Assembly: GCA_002694945.1 (NCBI GenBank)
Contig: NZNP01000065.1
Span: 4,230-10,072 of the forward strand
Source of the DNA: Gammaproteobacteria bacterium
Lineage (GTDB): Bacteria > Pseudomonadota > Gammaproteobacteria > Pseudomonadales > Azotimanducaceae
DNA: 5,843 nucleotides
Reading direction: 5' to 3'
Part shown: one piece after another, positions 1 through 5,784 of the stretch
Position numbering within the stretch: position 1 is the first letter of the stretch
Layout: every line of letters starts with the position of its first letter
Program-made: the position numbers and the translations under genes
The notes under the pieces: model-generated
The model's database searches: none
What the model was told of the DNA's origin: nothing
The model's input: only the letters and a program-made list of their open reading frames with translations

Positions 1-100
1 CCAATTCTGCTAGTTCTCTTGCCAAGTCGGCCTTTGCTAGGGCCAGCAGATCAGCCACCGCTGGCTCCGAACAAAAGCGAAGATTAGTCTTTTGCGCCAT
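1..100 (-). CDS. Unrecognised protein, N-terminal fragment (runs off left edge)
   Basis: Reading the minus strand from an ATG at 100 to 98 gives 33 open codons up to the window edge, beginning MAQKTNLRFCSEPAVADLL. An in-frame TGA lies about 40 bases upstream of the ATG, so this ATG is the only ordinary start; a CTG about 20 bases upstream is a weak alternative. No convincing Shine-Dalgarno is seen (GCCACAAGTGCACTA precedes the ATG). From about residue 14 the peptide is rich in Ala, Leu, Asp and Glu with helix-like spacing. I do not recognise the family and assign no function. The gene would be divergent from the LPS-kinase-like gene, with an 84-base gap. The fragment is short enough that it could be chance, but an open frame to the edge, a fitting ATG and divergent placement favour a real gene. 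Confidence 0.45.
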   Translation of the reverse strand, partial: MAQKTNLRFCSEPAVADLLALAKADLARELAEL

Positions 101-184
101 TAGTGCACTTGTGGCACTCAGTATGATTGTAAAACTTCAACAAAGCTGATCGAATATTCACCAAGGGAAATATTCAGTAGTGCA
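101..184. promoter_or_regulatory. Divergent intergenic region with an imperfect operator-like repeat
   Basis: This gap separates the left-edge minus gene from the LPS-kinase-like plus gene. It holds a short inverted repeat, AGTGC at 102-106 and GCACT at 114-118 with a 7-base spacer. Two overlapping -10-like hexamers face opposite ways: TATGAT at 122-127 (plus) and TACAAT at 131-126 (minus). Neither has a good -35 hexamer at 16-18 bases, so promoter placement is only suggestive. Confidence 0.22.
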
Positions 185-802
185 ATGCTCGAACTGTCGC
201 AAAAAAAATATGAGTTATGGCGATCAGGCGCTGAAGTAACCGCTGCTGACCAATTCGGCGATAAAGTGCTCCATCTGGAGGACGGTACTTACCTGAAATT
301 GTTCAGGATAAAACGTCTGTTTAGCTCTGCGCGCCTATTCCCCTATTGGCGCCGGTTTGCTTCGAACGCGAGTCGGTTAGCTGAGTTGGGTGTACTGACG
401 TTCACCGTACGAGAGATCTATGATATCCCGCATCTTGATCGCACGGCGGTTCACTATGATCCACTGCCGGGCCAAACACTGCGCCAGACCGAATGCCTGG
501 ATGCTGGATTGGTTGATCGACTAGGCCGCTTCCTGGTCAGTTTGCATGATCGTGGAATTTATCTCCGCTCCTTGCATCTCGGCAATATCGTGCTGACGCC
601 TGGCGATGAACTGGGTTTGATTGACATTGCTGATATGCGAATAAGGTCGAGTTCATTACCTCGACGTTTGCGCATTAGGAATTACCATCATCTGTGCCGT
701 TACGATGAGGATCGCGCCAGGATAGCAATACATCGCAATGAGTTCCTTAGTGCCTGTGATCCTGTCATCAGGCCTAAGATAGCAGCCATGGTAGATAATT
801 AA
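185..802 (+). CDS. LPS-core-kinase-like protein of the 'toluene tolerance' family
   Basis: The 205-residue product resembles, from memory, the short Pseudomonas proteins annotated as toluene tolerance or LPS kinase-like (RfaP/WaaP-related fold). These are thought to act in the cytoplasm on lipopolysaccharide core. The kinase-like layout is visible: a beta-strand lysine in YLKLF (K38), a central FASNASRLAELGV segment (58-70), a catalytic-loop-like LRSLHLGN (127-134) and a metal-site-like LIDIAD (145-150). In APH/RIO-type kinases the loop usually reads HGDLHPGN. Here the catalytic Asp position is Ser129, while His131, Asn134 and Asp147 remain. The basic stretch RRLRIRNYHH (160-169) fits the family. 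The start is ATG 185; the only SD-like run, AAGGGAAA (163-170), is about 14 bases upstream and weak. The stop TAA (800-802) overlaps the stop of the convergent reductase. Family call fairly firm; substrate and activity are inferred. Confidence 0.82.
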   Translation: MLELSQKKYELWRSGAEVTAADQFGDKVLHLEDGTYLKLFRIKRLFSSARLFPYWRRFASNASRLAELGVLTFTVREIYDIPHLDRTAVHYDPLPGQTLRQTECLDAGLVDRLGRFLVSLHDRGIYLRSLHLGNIVLTPGDELGLIDIADMRIRSSSLPRRLRIRNYHHLCRYDEDRARIAIHRNEFLSACDPVIRPKIAAMVDN

Positions 803-1800
803 TTCGAGACTCTGACGATCCGTGTGCCTACGTTGCCTCCCCTCAATAAGTCAACGAAAGCGGCTGGTGCTTTTTCAAGCCCCTCAAAATCGTCGTTCAA
901 GGGATTTAGCTCGCCGGAGTCTATCCATGCCTTAATCTGCTGACGAGCAGCTTCGTATTCACTCAGGTAATCAAAGACCAAAAAACCTTGCATCCTAATA
1001 CGTTTGTTGATTAACAAACCGGGTATACCCTTCGGTCCACCGGCAGGAGTACTCGTATCGTACTGAGATACGACGCCACAGCAAGCGATTCGACTTTGTT
1101 CGTTCATCCGGAACAGGGCGGCGCCGAGTATGTCACCGCCAGTATTGTCAAAATATATGTCGATGCCATCCGGGCAAGCGTTCTTCAGCTCCGCTCGAAA
1201 ATCAGGACTTAGGTAAGAGACTGACTCGTCGTAACCCAGGCGGGTGGTTAGCAGTGCGCATTTTTCGGGGGAGCTGCTGACTCCCACGGTCCTACAACCA
1301 TAGACTTTAGCCATTTGACCAACCATATGACCCACACTGCCCGCAGCCGCGCTGACCAGAACGGTATCGCCTGCCGTTGGTTCCCCTATTTTCATGAGGC
1401 CGAAGTAAGCTGTTAGGCCGTTAGTACCTAGTGCCCCCAGGTGATGACCAGGATCGATGTCGTCAGACACCTTCTGAACTTGAGTGTGCTTGTGAACGCT
1501 GAAATCTTGCCACCCTGACTGACAGACCACTAGATCATCAACACTTAACTCATCACACTGACTGTCGACGATCCTCGCAACGCCCGTGCCATTCATTACG
1601 ATGCCGGTTTTTGGTGCGCCCGCGTAGCTTGCGCTACCTTGAAGACCAGCTCGAGTCCCTGCTCCGATCGTGATGGCAATTGTTTGACATAAGACTTCGC
1701 CTTCTTTGATTGCGGGAACTTGGCTGGACACCAGTTTGTAGTTTGATTCCGCTAGTTTTCCCTCCGGTAAGGAGTCGATCAGTATTTGTCGGTTTTCCAT
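799..1800 (-). CDS. NADPH-dependent enone reductase-like MDR (zinc-independent, prostaglandin reductase / CurA type)
   Basis: A 333-residue medium-chain reductase; this family reduces the C=C bond of alpha,beta-unsaturated ketones and aldehydes with NADPH in the cytoplasm. Visible from ATG 1800: the family-like opening MENRQILIDSLPEG, GTNGLTAYFGL (125-135), the cofactor loop VSAAAGSVGHMVGQMAK (149-165, AxxGxxG), an NADPH-type Lys (K180), YFDNTGG (216-222), SQY with the likely catalytic Tyr (Y247), and MQGFLVFDY (270-278). No zinc-ligand pattern is present, and the length is normal. A GTG at 1812 would add four residues (MSPA); I prefer ATG 1800 because it matches the family N-terminus. Neither start has a clear SD. 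The usual DPYMRGRM loop near residue 45 is replaced by GAGTRAG. The gene is divergent from the SDR and convergent with the LPS-kinase-like gene, sharing the TTAA at 799-802. Substrate unknown; the neighbouring SDR and BVMO suggest an enone. Confidence 0.9.
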   Translation of the reverse strand: MENRQILIDSLPEGKLAESNYKLVSSQVPAIKEGEVLCQTIAITIGAGTRAGLQGSASYAGAPKTGIVMNGTGVARIVDSQCDELSVDDLVVCQSGWQDFSVHKHTQVQKVSDDIDPGHHLGALGTNGLTAYFGLMKIGEPTAGDTVLVSAAAGSVGHMVGQMAKVYGCRTVGVSSSPEKCALLTTRLGYDESVSYLSPDFRAELKNACPDGIDIYFDNTGGDILGAALFRMNEQSRIACCGVVSQYDTSTPAGGPKGIPGLLINKRIRMQGFLVFDYLSEYEAARQQIKAWIDSGELNPLNDDFEGLEKAPAAFVDLLRGGNVGTRIVRVSN

Positions 1801-1880
1801 AGCTGGGCTCACAAATTGCTTTCGCTGGAGTGTAGCATGCCAAAAATATCTGTTTTAATGCTGATGGCGCGTCGATGAGA

Positions 1881-1886
1881 TTGGAG
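1881..1886 (+). promoter_or_regulatory. Ribosome binding site fixing the GTG start of the SDR gene
   Basis: TTGGAG, with the GGAG core at 1883-1886, lies five bases before GTG 1892. It supports GTG as the start, because the next in-frame ATG (residue 17) falls inside the cofactor-binding motif and would destroy the Rossmann fold. Confidence 0.6.
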
Positions 1887-1891
1887 TATTT

Positions 1892-2755
1892 GTGAAACTG
1901 AAAGAGAAAGTGGCTGTGATAACGGGCGGCGCGAGTGGTATGGGACTGGCGACGGTTAACCGGTACTTGGAAGAGGGCGCTCGCGTAGTTATTGCTGACT
2001 TCAATGCCGATACTGGCGAAAAAGCCCTTGCGGCAGCCCGAGCTGATGGCTTTGGCGACTCTGTTACCTTCATTAGAACAGATGTCGCACGCGAAGCGGA
2101 CATTGTGGCCATGCTTGATGAAGCGGTTGATCAATTTGGAGGGCTTGATATTGTTTTTAACAATGCTGGCGTTGGTGGGGCGATAGGTCCATTGACGGAA
2201 ACTTCTGTTGAAGATTGGGATTACACATTTGATGTCCTTGCGAAGGGTGTTTTTCTGGGGATCAAACACGCTGCGCGAACCATGAAAGCTCGAGGTGTTG
2301 GTGGTTCGATCATTAATACAGCATCTATCGCAGGACTTAGTGGTGACGGAGGACCCTTGGTTTATTCAGCAGCGAAAGCGGCGGTTATTAGTTTGTCCAA
2401 ATCGGCTGCCGTTGAATTGGCGCCAGACAGGATTAGGGTTAATGCGATTTGCCCAGGTTTTATAGCGACACCCTTGGCAGGCATGGGCGATGCGTCGTCG
2501 GTCGAAGGAGCGTTCAGTAAGGGGCAGCCCTGGCCCGACTTTGGCAAAGGTGAACATATTGCAGGTGCAGCGTTGTTCCTTGGATCCGATGACTCTGAAT
2601 TTGTAACTGGAGAGTCGTTGGTCGTTGACGGCGGCCTAACTGCGGCTGGACCGGAATTAAGTCGGAAATTCCCAAAGACGTCCGGACGCAATTCTCGGGT
2701 TAGTGGCGTCACTAAAGGCACTACCGGTGAATCTCCTGAAATCAGACGCTTTTGA
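1892..2755 (+). CDS. SDR-family NAD(P)-dependent alcohol dehydrogenase / ketone reductase
   Basis: A classical short-chain dehydrogenase of 287 residues; such enzymes interconvert alcohols and ketones in the cytoplasm. Visible in order: TGGASGMG cofactor loop (11-18), acidic Asp36 ending beta-2 in VVIADF (favours NAD over NADP), TDV (63-65), NNAG (90-93), catalytic Ser145 in INTASIAG, YSAAK with Tyr158 and Lys162, ICPGF (186-190), and the terminal VTGESLVVDGG (238-248). The helix-4 Asn of the SDR tetrad, normally in 'VNxxG', appears replaced by Leu116 (FDVLAKGVF). The start is GTG with a GGAG site five bases upstream. About 35 residues follow the usual SDR end; this tail (254-287) is polar and rich in Arg, Lys, Ser and Thr, with no recognised domain. 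The gene is divergent from the MDR and ends 12 bases from the convergent BVMO stop. It probably supplies or removes the ketone used by the BVMO; this is inference from context. Confidence 0.93.
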   Translation: MKLKEKVAVITGGASGMGLATVNRYLEEGARVVIADFNADTGEKALAAARADGFGDSVTFIRTDVAREADIVAMLDEAVDQFGGLDIVFNNAGVGGAIGPLTETSVEDWDYTFDVLAKGVFLGIKHAARTMKARGVGGSIINTASIAGLSGDGGPLVYSAAKAAVISLSKSAAVELAPDRIRVNAICPGFIATPLAGMGDASSVEGAFSKGQPWPDFGKGEHIAGAALFLGSDDSEFVTGESLVVDGGLTAAGPELSRKFPKTSGRNSRVSGVTKGTTGESPEIRRF

Positions 2756-2767
2756 GATAGTTGAGAA

Positions 2768-4378
2768 TCAAGCCTTGGCAGAAAAAGCGAAACCTTCATA
2801 TCGATTGGCCGCGACGCGCTCACAAGTCTCGAAGTAAAGGGGGATGCCGCCGACGTAAGGCATGAAGATTCTAGGTTTTCCTGGAACATTCGCTCCTAGG
2901 TACCAGGAATTGCACTTGGGCATTAGGGTCATATTAGCTAGTTCGTTGCCTTGATTTACCCAGCCTTCCTCCGCTTGGGGTTCAGCTTCGATGGTTGTGA
3001 GTGCTTCGTCTCGCATGAAAACTAAACAATCCATAATCCAGTTAACATGCTGTTCAATGGTCACAATCATATTAGAGAGAACGGACGGGCTCCCAGGCCC
3101 CGAAATTGTGAAGAGATTGGGGAAATCTGAAATGGATAGCCCGAGATAGGTGCGGGGCCCAGCAGCCCACTTTTCCTTAAGCGTCAAGCCGGACCGGCCT
3201 TCAATGTTAATTCTCTGCAGACTACCGGTCATTGCATCGAAACCCGTAGCGAAAATAATGGCATCAAATTGATATTCTACGCCACCAGTAACTAAACCAG
3301 CTTCGGTAAGCGTTTCAATCGGCTCATTCTTTATATCGATCAGTTGGACATTTTCTCGGTTGAAGGTCGCGTAGTAATTAGTGTCTACACAAAGTCTTTT
3401 GCAGCCAATTACCCCTTCAGGGCAAAGAGTCTCTGCGACGGCTGGATCATCGACAATTTCTCTAATCTTTTCGCGTACAAATTCAGCCGCGATATCGTTG
3501 GCCTCGATGGACTGACTGAGATCACCAAAAGAGCGCAGGAATCCTAATCCACCCAGTGACCACCTCTCCTCGAATCTAGCGTGCCTTTTGTCGTTGTCAG
3601 CATCCCAAACGGAGTCTTCGTATGCTGCCCGTCTGGCTCCAAAACCGCCGAACATCTGCCGGTTCTCTGACCGGAAGTTCTCATAGTCGCTCTTAATTTC
3701 CTCAATGAATGCTGGATCCAGATCCTGGTTGTGCGCAGGAATCGAAAAGTTAGGCGTACGCTGGAATACCGTCAAATGTTTGGCATTTTCAGCAATTAGA
3801 GGAATTGATTGGATGGCGGATGAACCTGTTCCTATTATCCCGACCGTCTTGCCGCTGAAGTTGACCTCTTCGTGTGGCCAACGGCCAGTGTGATAGGTTT
3901 CACCGCCGAAGTTTTCGAGCCCTTCGAATGCTGGCTGATTGATGGAGGACAGGCAGCCCGTCGCCATGATGCAGAAGCGAGTACTGACCCTTTCATTCTT
4001 ATCGGTGGTAACAAGCCAACGTTTATTGGCTTCTTGGTATTTCAGTGCGGTAACCCGGGTGTTGAAAGAGATATCCCTACGCAGGTCAAAGCGGTCAGCA
4101 ACGTGATTCGCGTAAGACAAAATCTCTGGCTGGGTCGCATAGCGCTCGCTCCACTCCCAGTTTTGCTGCAGGTCCGCATCAAAGGAATAAGAGTACTCCA
4201 TGCTTTCCACGTCGCACCGGGCGCCGGGATAACGATTCCAGTACCAGGTTCCGCCAACGTTATCGCCTGCCTCGAAGACGCGGGCATTAAATCCGGCCTC
4301 ACGCATTCGGTGTAGCGTATACATACCAGCAAAACCTGCGCCCACGATGATGGCGTCTAGCACCTGAGTATCGGCCAT
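2768..4378 (-). CDS. Type I Baeyer-Villiger monooxygenase, phenylacetone/cyclohexanone monooxygenase-like
   Basis: A 536-residue FAD- and NADPH-dependent enzyme inserting one oxygen atom of O2 beside a ketone carbonyl to give an ester or lactone. Visible: FAD Rossmann loop GAGFAG (13-18), GGTWYWNRYPGARCD (42-55, with Asp55), the BVMO fingerprint FGGETYHTGRWP (157-168), NADPH Rossmann loop GTGSSA (183-188), the active-site Lys-Arg pair KR (327-328; Arg328 matches the catalytic Arg of the family), ATGFDA (377-382), and SWYLGANVPGKPR (491-503). The C-terminal half strongly recalls Thermobifida phenylacetone monooxygenase, e.g. LKEKWAAGPRTYLGLS and FPNLF followed by SGPGSPS. Length matches the family. 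The start is ATG 4378, just before the FAD loop, with a modest GAGA eight bases upstream. The frame stays open to 4606, but those 76 codons overlap the transporter and lack family features. A clear promoter lies immediately upstream. Substrate not determinable here. Confidence 0.96.
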   Translation of the reverse strand: MADTQVLDAIIVGAGFAGMYTLHRMREAGFNARVFEAGDNVGGTWYWNRYPGARCDVESMEYSYSFDADLQQNWEWSERYATQPEILSYANHVADRFDLRRDISFNTRVTALKYQEANKRWLVTTDKNERVSTRFCIMATGCLSSINQPAFEGLENFGGETYHTGRWPHEEVNFSGKTVGIIGTGSSAIQSIPLIAENAKHLTVFQRTPNFSIPAHNQDLDPAFIEEIKSDYENFRSENRQMFGGFGARRAAYEDSVWDADNDKRHARFEERWSLGGLGFLRSFGDLSQSIEANDIAAEFVREKIREIVDDPAVAETLCPEGVIGCKRLCVDTNYYATFNRENVQLIDIKNEPIETLTEAGLVTGGVEYQFDAIIFATGFDAMTGSLQRINIEGRSGLTLKEKWAAGPRTYLGLSISDFPNLFTISGPGSPSVLSNMIVTIEQHVNWIMDCLVFMRDEALTTIEAEPQAEEGWVNQGNELANMTLMPKCNSWYLGANVPGKPRIFMPYVGGIPLYFETCERVAANRYEGFAFSAKA

Positions 4379-4403
4379 AGCAACATTCTCGATTGTTTCG
4401 TGC

Positions 4404-4420
4404 CGATTATTGATTAATCG
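4404..4420. promoter_or_regulatory. Perfect palindrome, candidate operator 1 (CGATTA-N5-TAATCG)
   Basis: CGATTA (4404-4409) and TAATCG (4415-4420) are exact inverted repeats around TTGAT. The site covers the -10 hexamer of the predicted BVMO promoter (4406-4411), a position suited to a repressor. No regulator gene lies in the window, so the binding protein is unknown. Confidence 0.45.
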
Positions 4421-4434
4421 TGACATCGTGTCAT
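4406..4434 (-). promoter_or_regulatory. Sigma-70-type promoter of the BVMO gene
   Basis: On the minus strand, -35 ATGACA (4434-4429, five of six to TTGACA) and -10 AATAAT (4411-4406, five of six to TATAAT) are separated by exactly 17 bases. Transcription would begin near 4399, giving a leader of about 20 bases to ATG 4378. Both hexamers are overlapped by the neighbouring palindromes, suggesting regulated expression. Confidence 0.55.
4421..4433. promoter_or_regulatory. Perfect palindrome, candidate operator 2 (TGACA-N3-TGTCA)
   Basis: TGACA (4421-4425) and TGTCA (4429-4433) are exact inverted repeats around TCG. The site directly abuts the first palindrome and overlaps the -35 hexamer of the predicted BVMO promoter. 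It may be a second half of one composite operator or a site for a different regulator. Confidence 0.4.
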
Positions 4435-4493
4435 GTTGGATTGTTGAGATGAATCTGTGTTCATGAGCCTTTTCGGATACCAGCAAGCGTCTT

Positions 4494-4518
4494 AGAGGTG
4501 CATAATGATCTATTGATG
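4494..4518 (+). promoter_or_regulatory. Translation start region of the MFS gene with possible three-codon leader cistron
   Basis: A good SD, AGAGGTG (4494-4500), is followed after four bases by ATG ATC TAT TGA (4505-4516). That stop shares its A with ATG 4516 (TGATG), the most natural start of the transporter. The SD is 15 bases from ATG 4516, too far for direct use, so coupling through the minicistron is plausible. In-frame GTG 4498 (inside the SD) and TTG 4513 are the alternatives. Confidence 0.35.
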
Positions 4519-5724
4519 ACGCGTGGCGATAGATTCTTGAATCTACAACCTTATCGAACAGTTCTAGTGTTGGCAGCGGCTCAAAGTTTTGGGCAGACGG
4601 CAACACCGATTTTAGTCCTGTTGGGGGGCATTGTGGGAGCGCGCATCGCGCCGGATCCAGAGTGGGCCACGCTGCCTCTAGCGATTATGATCATCGGCGT
4701 TGCTTCTGCGACTATACCCGCATCATTACTGATGTCTCGGATTGGTAGGAAAGCAGGTTTTCTGATTGGGACGGGAATTGCCATCTTGGCAGGACTGGTC
4801 GCGGCTTGGTCAATTGAGAACAAGACTTTTCTGCTCTTTTGTTTCGCGTCGTTCATGATCGGTAACTATGCAGCATTTATGCATCAGTTCCGCTTTGCTG
4901 TCGCTGAGTCCGTGCCTACCGAAGAGGTGCCGAAGAGCCTCTCATTCCTGATGTTGGCGGGCATAGTTGCGGCTCTGTTAGGTCCCGAAGTGGGAAATCG
5001 GTTGAGTCAGGTCGAAGGTCTCAGTGATTACGTTGGATCGTTCCTTGGATCGTCTCTATTGATGGGCGTTTCTTTTTTTATTCTGCTGTTTTTTTATCGT
5101 AATCAGGCTGTTAACACTACAGATGAGGTTGAGCCGGTAAGGCCACTTGGTGAAATTTTTGCTCAGCCTAAGTTGATCCTGGCTATTACTTCAGCTGTCG
5201 TTGGCTATACGATTATGAGCCTCATCATGACAGCGACGCCGATCAGCATGCACGAAATGGATCATCACTCGCTGGATGAAACTACCTTGGTAGTGCAAAG
5301 TCATATTCTGGCCATGTATTTGCCTTCTCTCTTTAGCGGTTTTCTCATCAGTCGCTTCGGCGTGCAAAAAATAATCCAGGCAGGTTTTTTGATCATGTTG
5401 TCCTGCATTGTTGTGGGGTGGGGCCAACCGATGTTGATGCATTACTGGTGGTCTATGGTGTTGCTTGGTATCGGATGGAATTTCCTTTTTCTGGCTGGCA
5501 CAACCATGTTGACGCAGAGTTATAGACCGTCTGAAGGCTTCGCAGTGCAGGCGGTAAACGATTTTCTTGTTTTCGGACTCCAGGCGGTAGGCTCTCTGGG
5601 GGCCGGTGTGCTGTTAGCTTTATACGGCTGGAATGGCGTCATACTCTTCAGCTTACCCTGGTTACTGGTTCTCTTATTTGTATACTTTTATGGTCGATTA
5701 AGCAGTAATACCGCTGCAGCTTAA
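4516..5724 (+). CDS. MFS transporter, 12 transmembrane helices
   Basis: A 402-residue inner-membrane secondary transporter. Hydrophobic segments are read at roughly 14-40, 51-73, 80-98, 103-122, 141-159, 176-194, 218-241, 259-279, 285-303, 310-332, 347-370 and 373-392. The loop between helices 2 and 3 carries a motif A-like MSRIGRKAG (73-81), mirrored in the second half by ISRFGVQK (278-285). The opening LNLQPYRTVLVLAAAQ (9-24) and ATLPLAIMIIG (51-61), and a TPISMHE loop (241-247) followed by VVQSHILAMYLPS (259-271), resemble an unassigned bacterial MFS family I recall. The MHEMDHH loop (245-251) is rich in Met and His. Starting at GTG 4498 instead would give 408 residues. The gene is divergent from the BVMO with 137 bases between starts. 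Whether it imports the substrate of the neighbouring enzymes or exports a product cannot be told from sequence. Confidence 0.9.
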   Translation: MTRGDRFLNLQPYRTVLVLAAAQSFGQTATPILVLLGGIVGARIAPDPEWATLPLAIMIIGVASATIPASLLMSRIGRKAGFLIGTGIAILAGLVAAWSIENKTFLLFCFASFMIGNYAAFMHQFRFAVAESVPTEEVPKSLSFLMLAGIVAALLGPEVGNRLSQVEGLSDYVGSFLGSSLLMGVSFFILLFFYRNQAVNTTDEVEPVRPLGEIFAQPKLILAITSAVVGYTIMSLIMTATPISMHEMDHHSLDETTLVVQSHILAMYLPSLFSGFLISRFGVQKIIQAGFLIMLSCIVVGWGQPMLMHYWWSMVLLGIGWNFLFLAGTTMLTQSYRPSEGFAVQAVNDFLVFGLQAVGSLGAGVLLALYGWNGVILFSLPWLLVLLFVYFYGRLSSNTAAA

Positions 5725-5741
5725 AAAGACTCGCATATTGT

Positions 5742-5750
5742 TGTTATGAT
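5742..5750 (+). promoter_or_regulatory. Extended -10 promoter candidate for the LLM oxidoreductase gene
   Basis: TGTTATGAT matches the extended -10 pattern TGnTATAAT except at one base. It sits 34 bases before ATG 5785, so a transcript would start near 5757. No good -35 hexamer is present, which is tolerated by extended -10 promoters. Read-through from the MFS gene, which ends at 5724, is the alternative. Confidence 0.33.
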
Positions 5751-5784
5751 CGTCCGTGTCACCCTCAGGTTTTAAGGATCTACT

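Noticed and set aside
1813..1891. Promoters in the divergent MDR/SDR gap
   Set aside because: Hexamers such as TTGGCA on the minus strand and TTTAAT on the plus strand occur, but none has a partner at 16-18 bases, and the TGGC run does not fit a sigma-54 site. Only the SDR ribosome binding site was kept.
1634..2269. 211-codon open frame on the minus strand
   Set aside because: It lies across the MDR 5' end and antisense to the SDR, whose motifs are complete; the translation has no recognisable features.
2747..2789. Possible terminator between SDR and BVMO: CGCTTTT paired with AAAAGCG
   Set aside because: The arms are 7 bases with a 29-base loop, lie within the two coding ends, and no T-run follows a compact stem; too weak to call.
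2362..2889. 175-codon open frame on the minus strand
   Set aside because: It is antisense to the SDR and overlaps the BVMO 3' end; both real genes have intact family motifs over the same bases.
3872..4315. 147-codon open frame on the plus strand
   Set aside because: It is antisense to the N-terminal half of the BVMO, including the FAD and fingerprint motifs, and looks like a shadow of that coding sequence.
4435..4493. Sigma-70 promoter for the MFS gene
   Set aside because: TTGGAT and TTGTTG are passable -35 hexamers, but no acceptable -10 lies at the right distance; the promoter is probably atypical or activator-dependent.
4379..4606. 76-codon N-terminal extension of the BVMO frame
   Set aside because: It would overlap the divergent MFS gene, run through the predicted BVMO promoter and palindromes, and has no family similarity; ATG 4378 gives the normal length with the FAD loop near residue 13.
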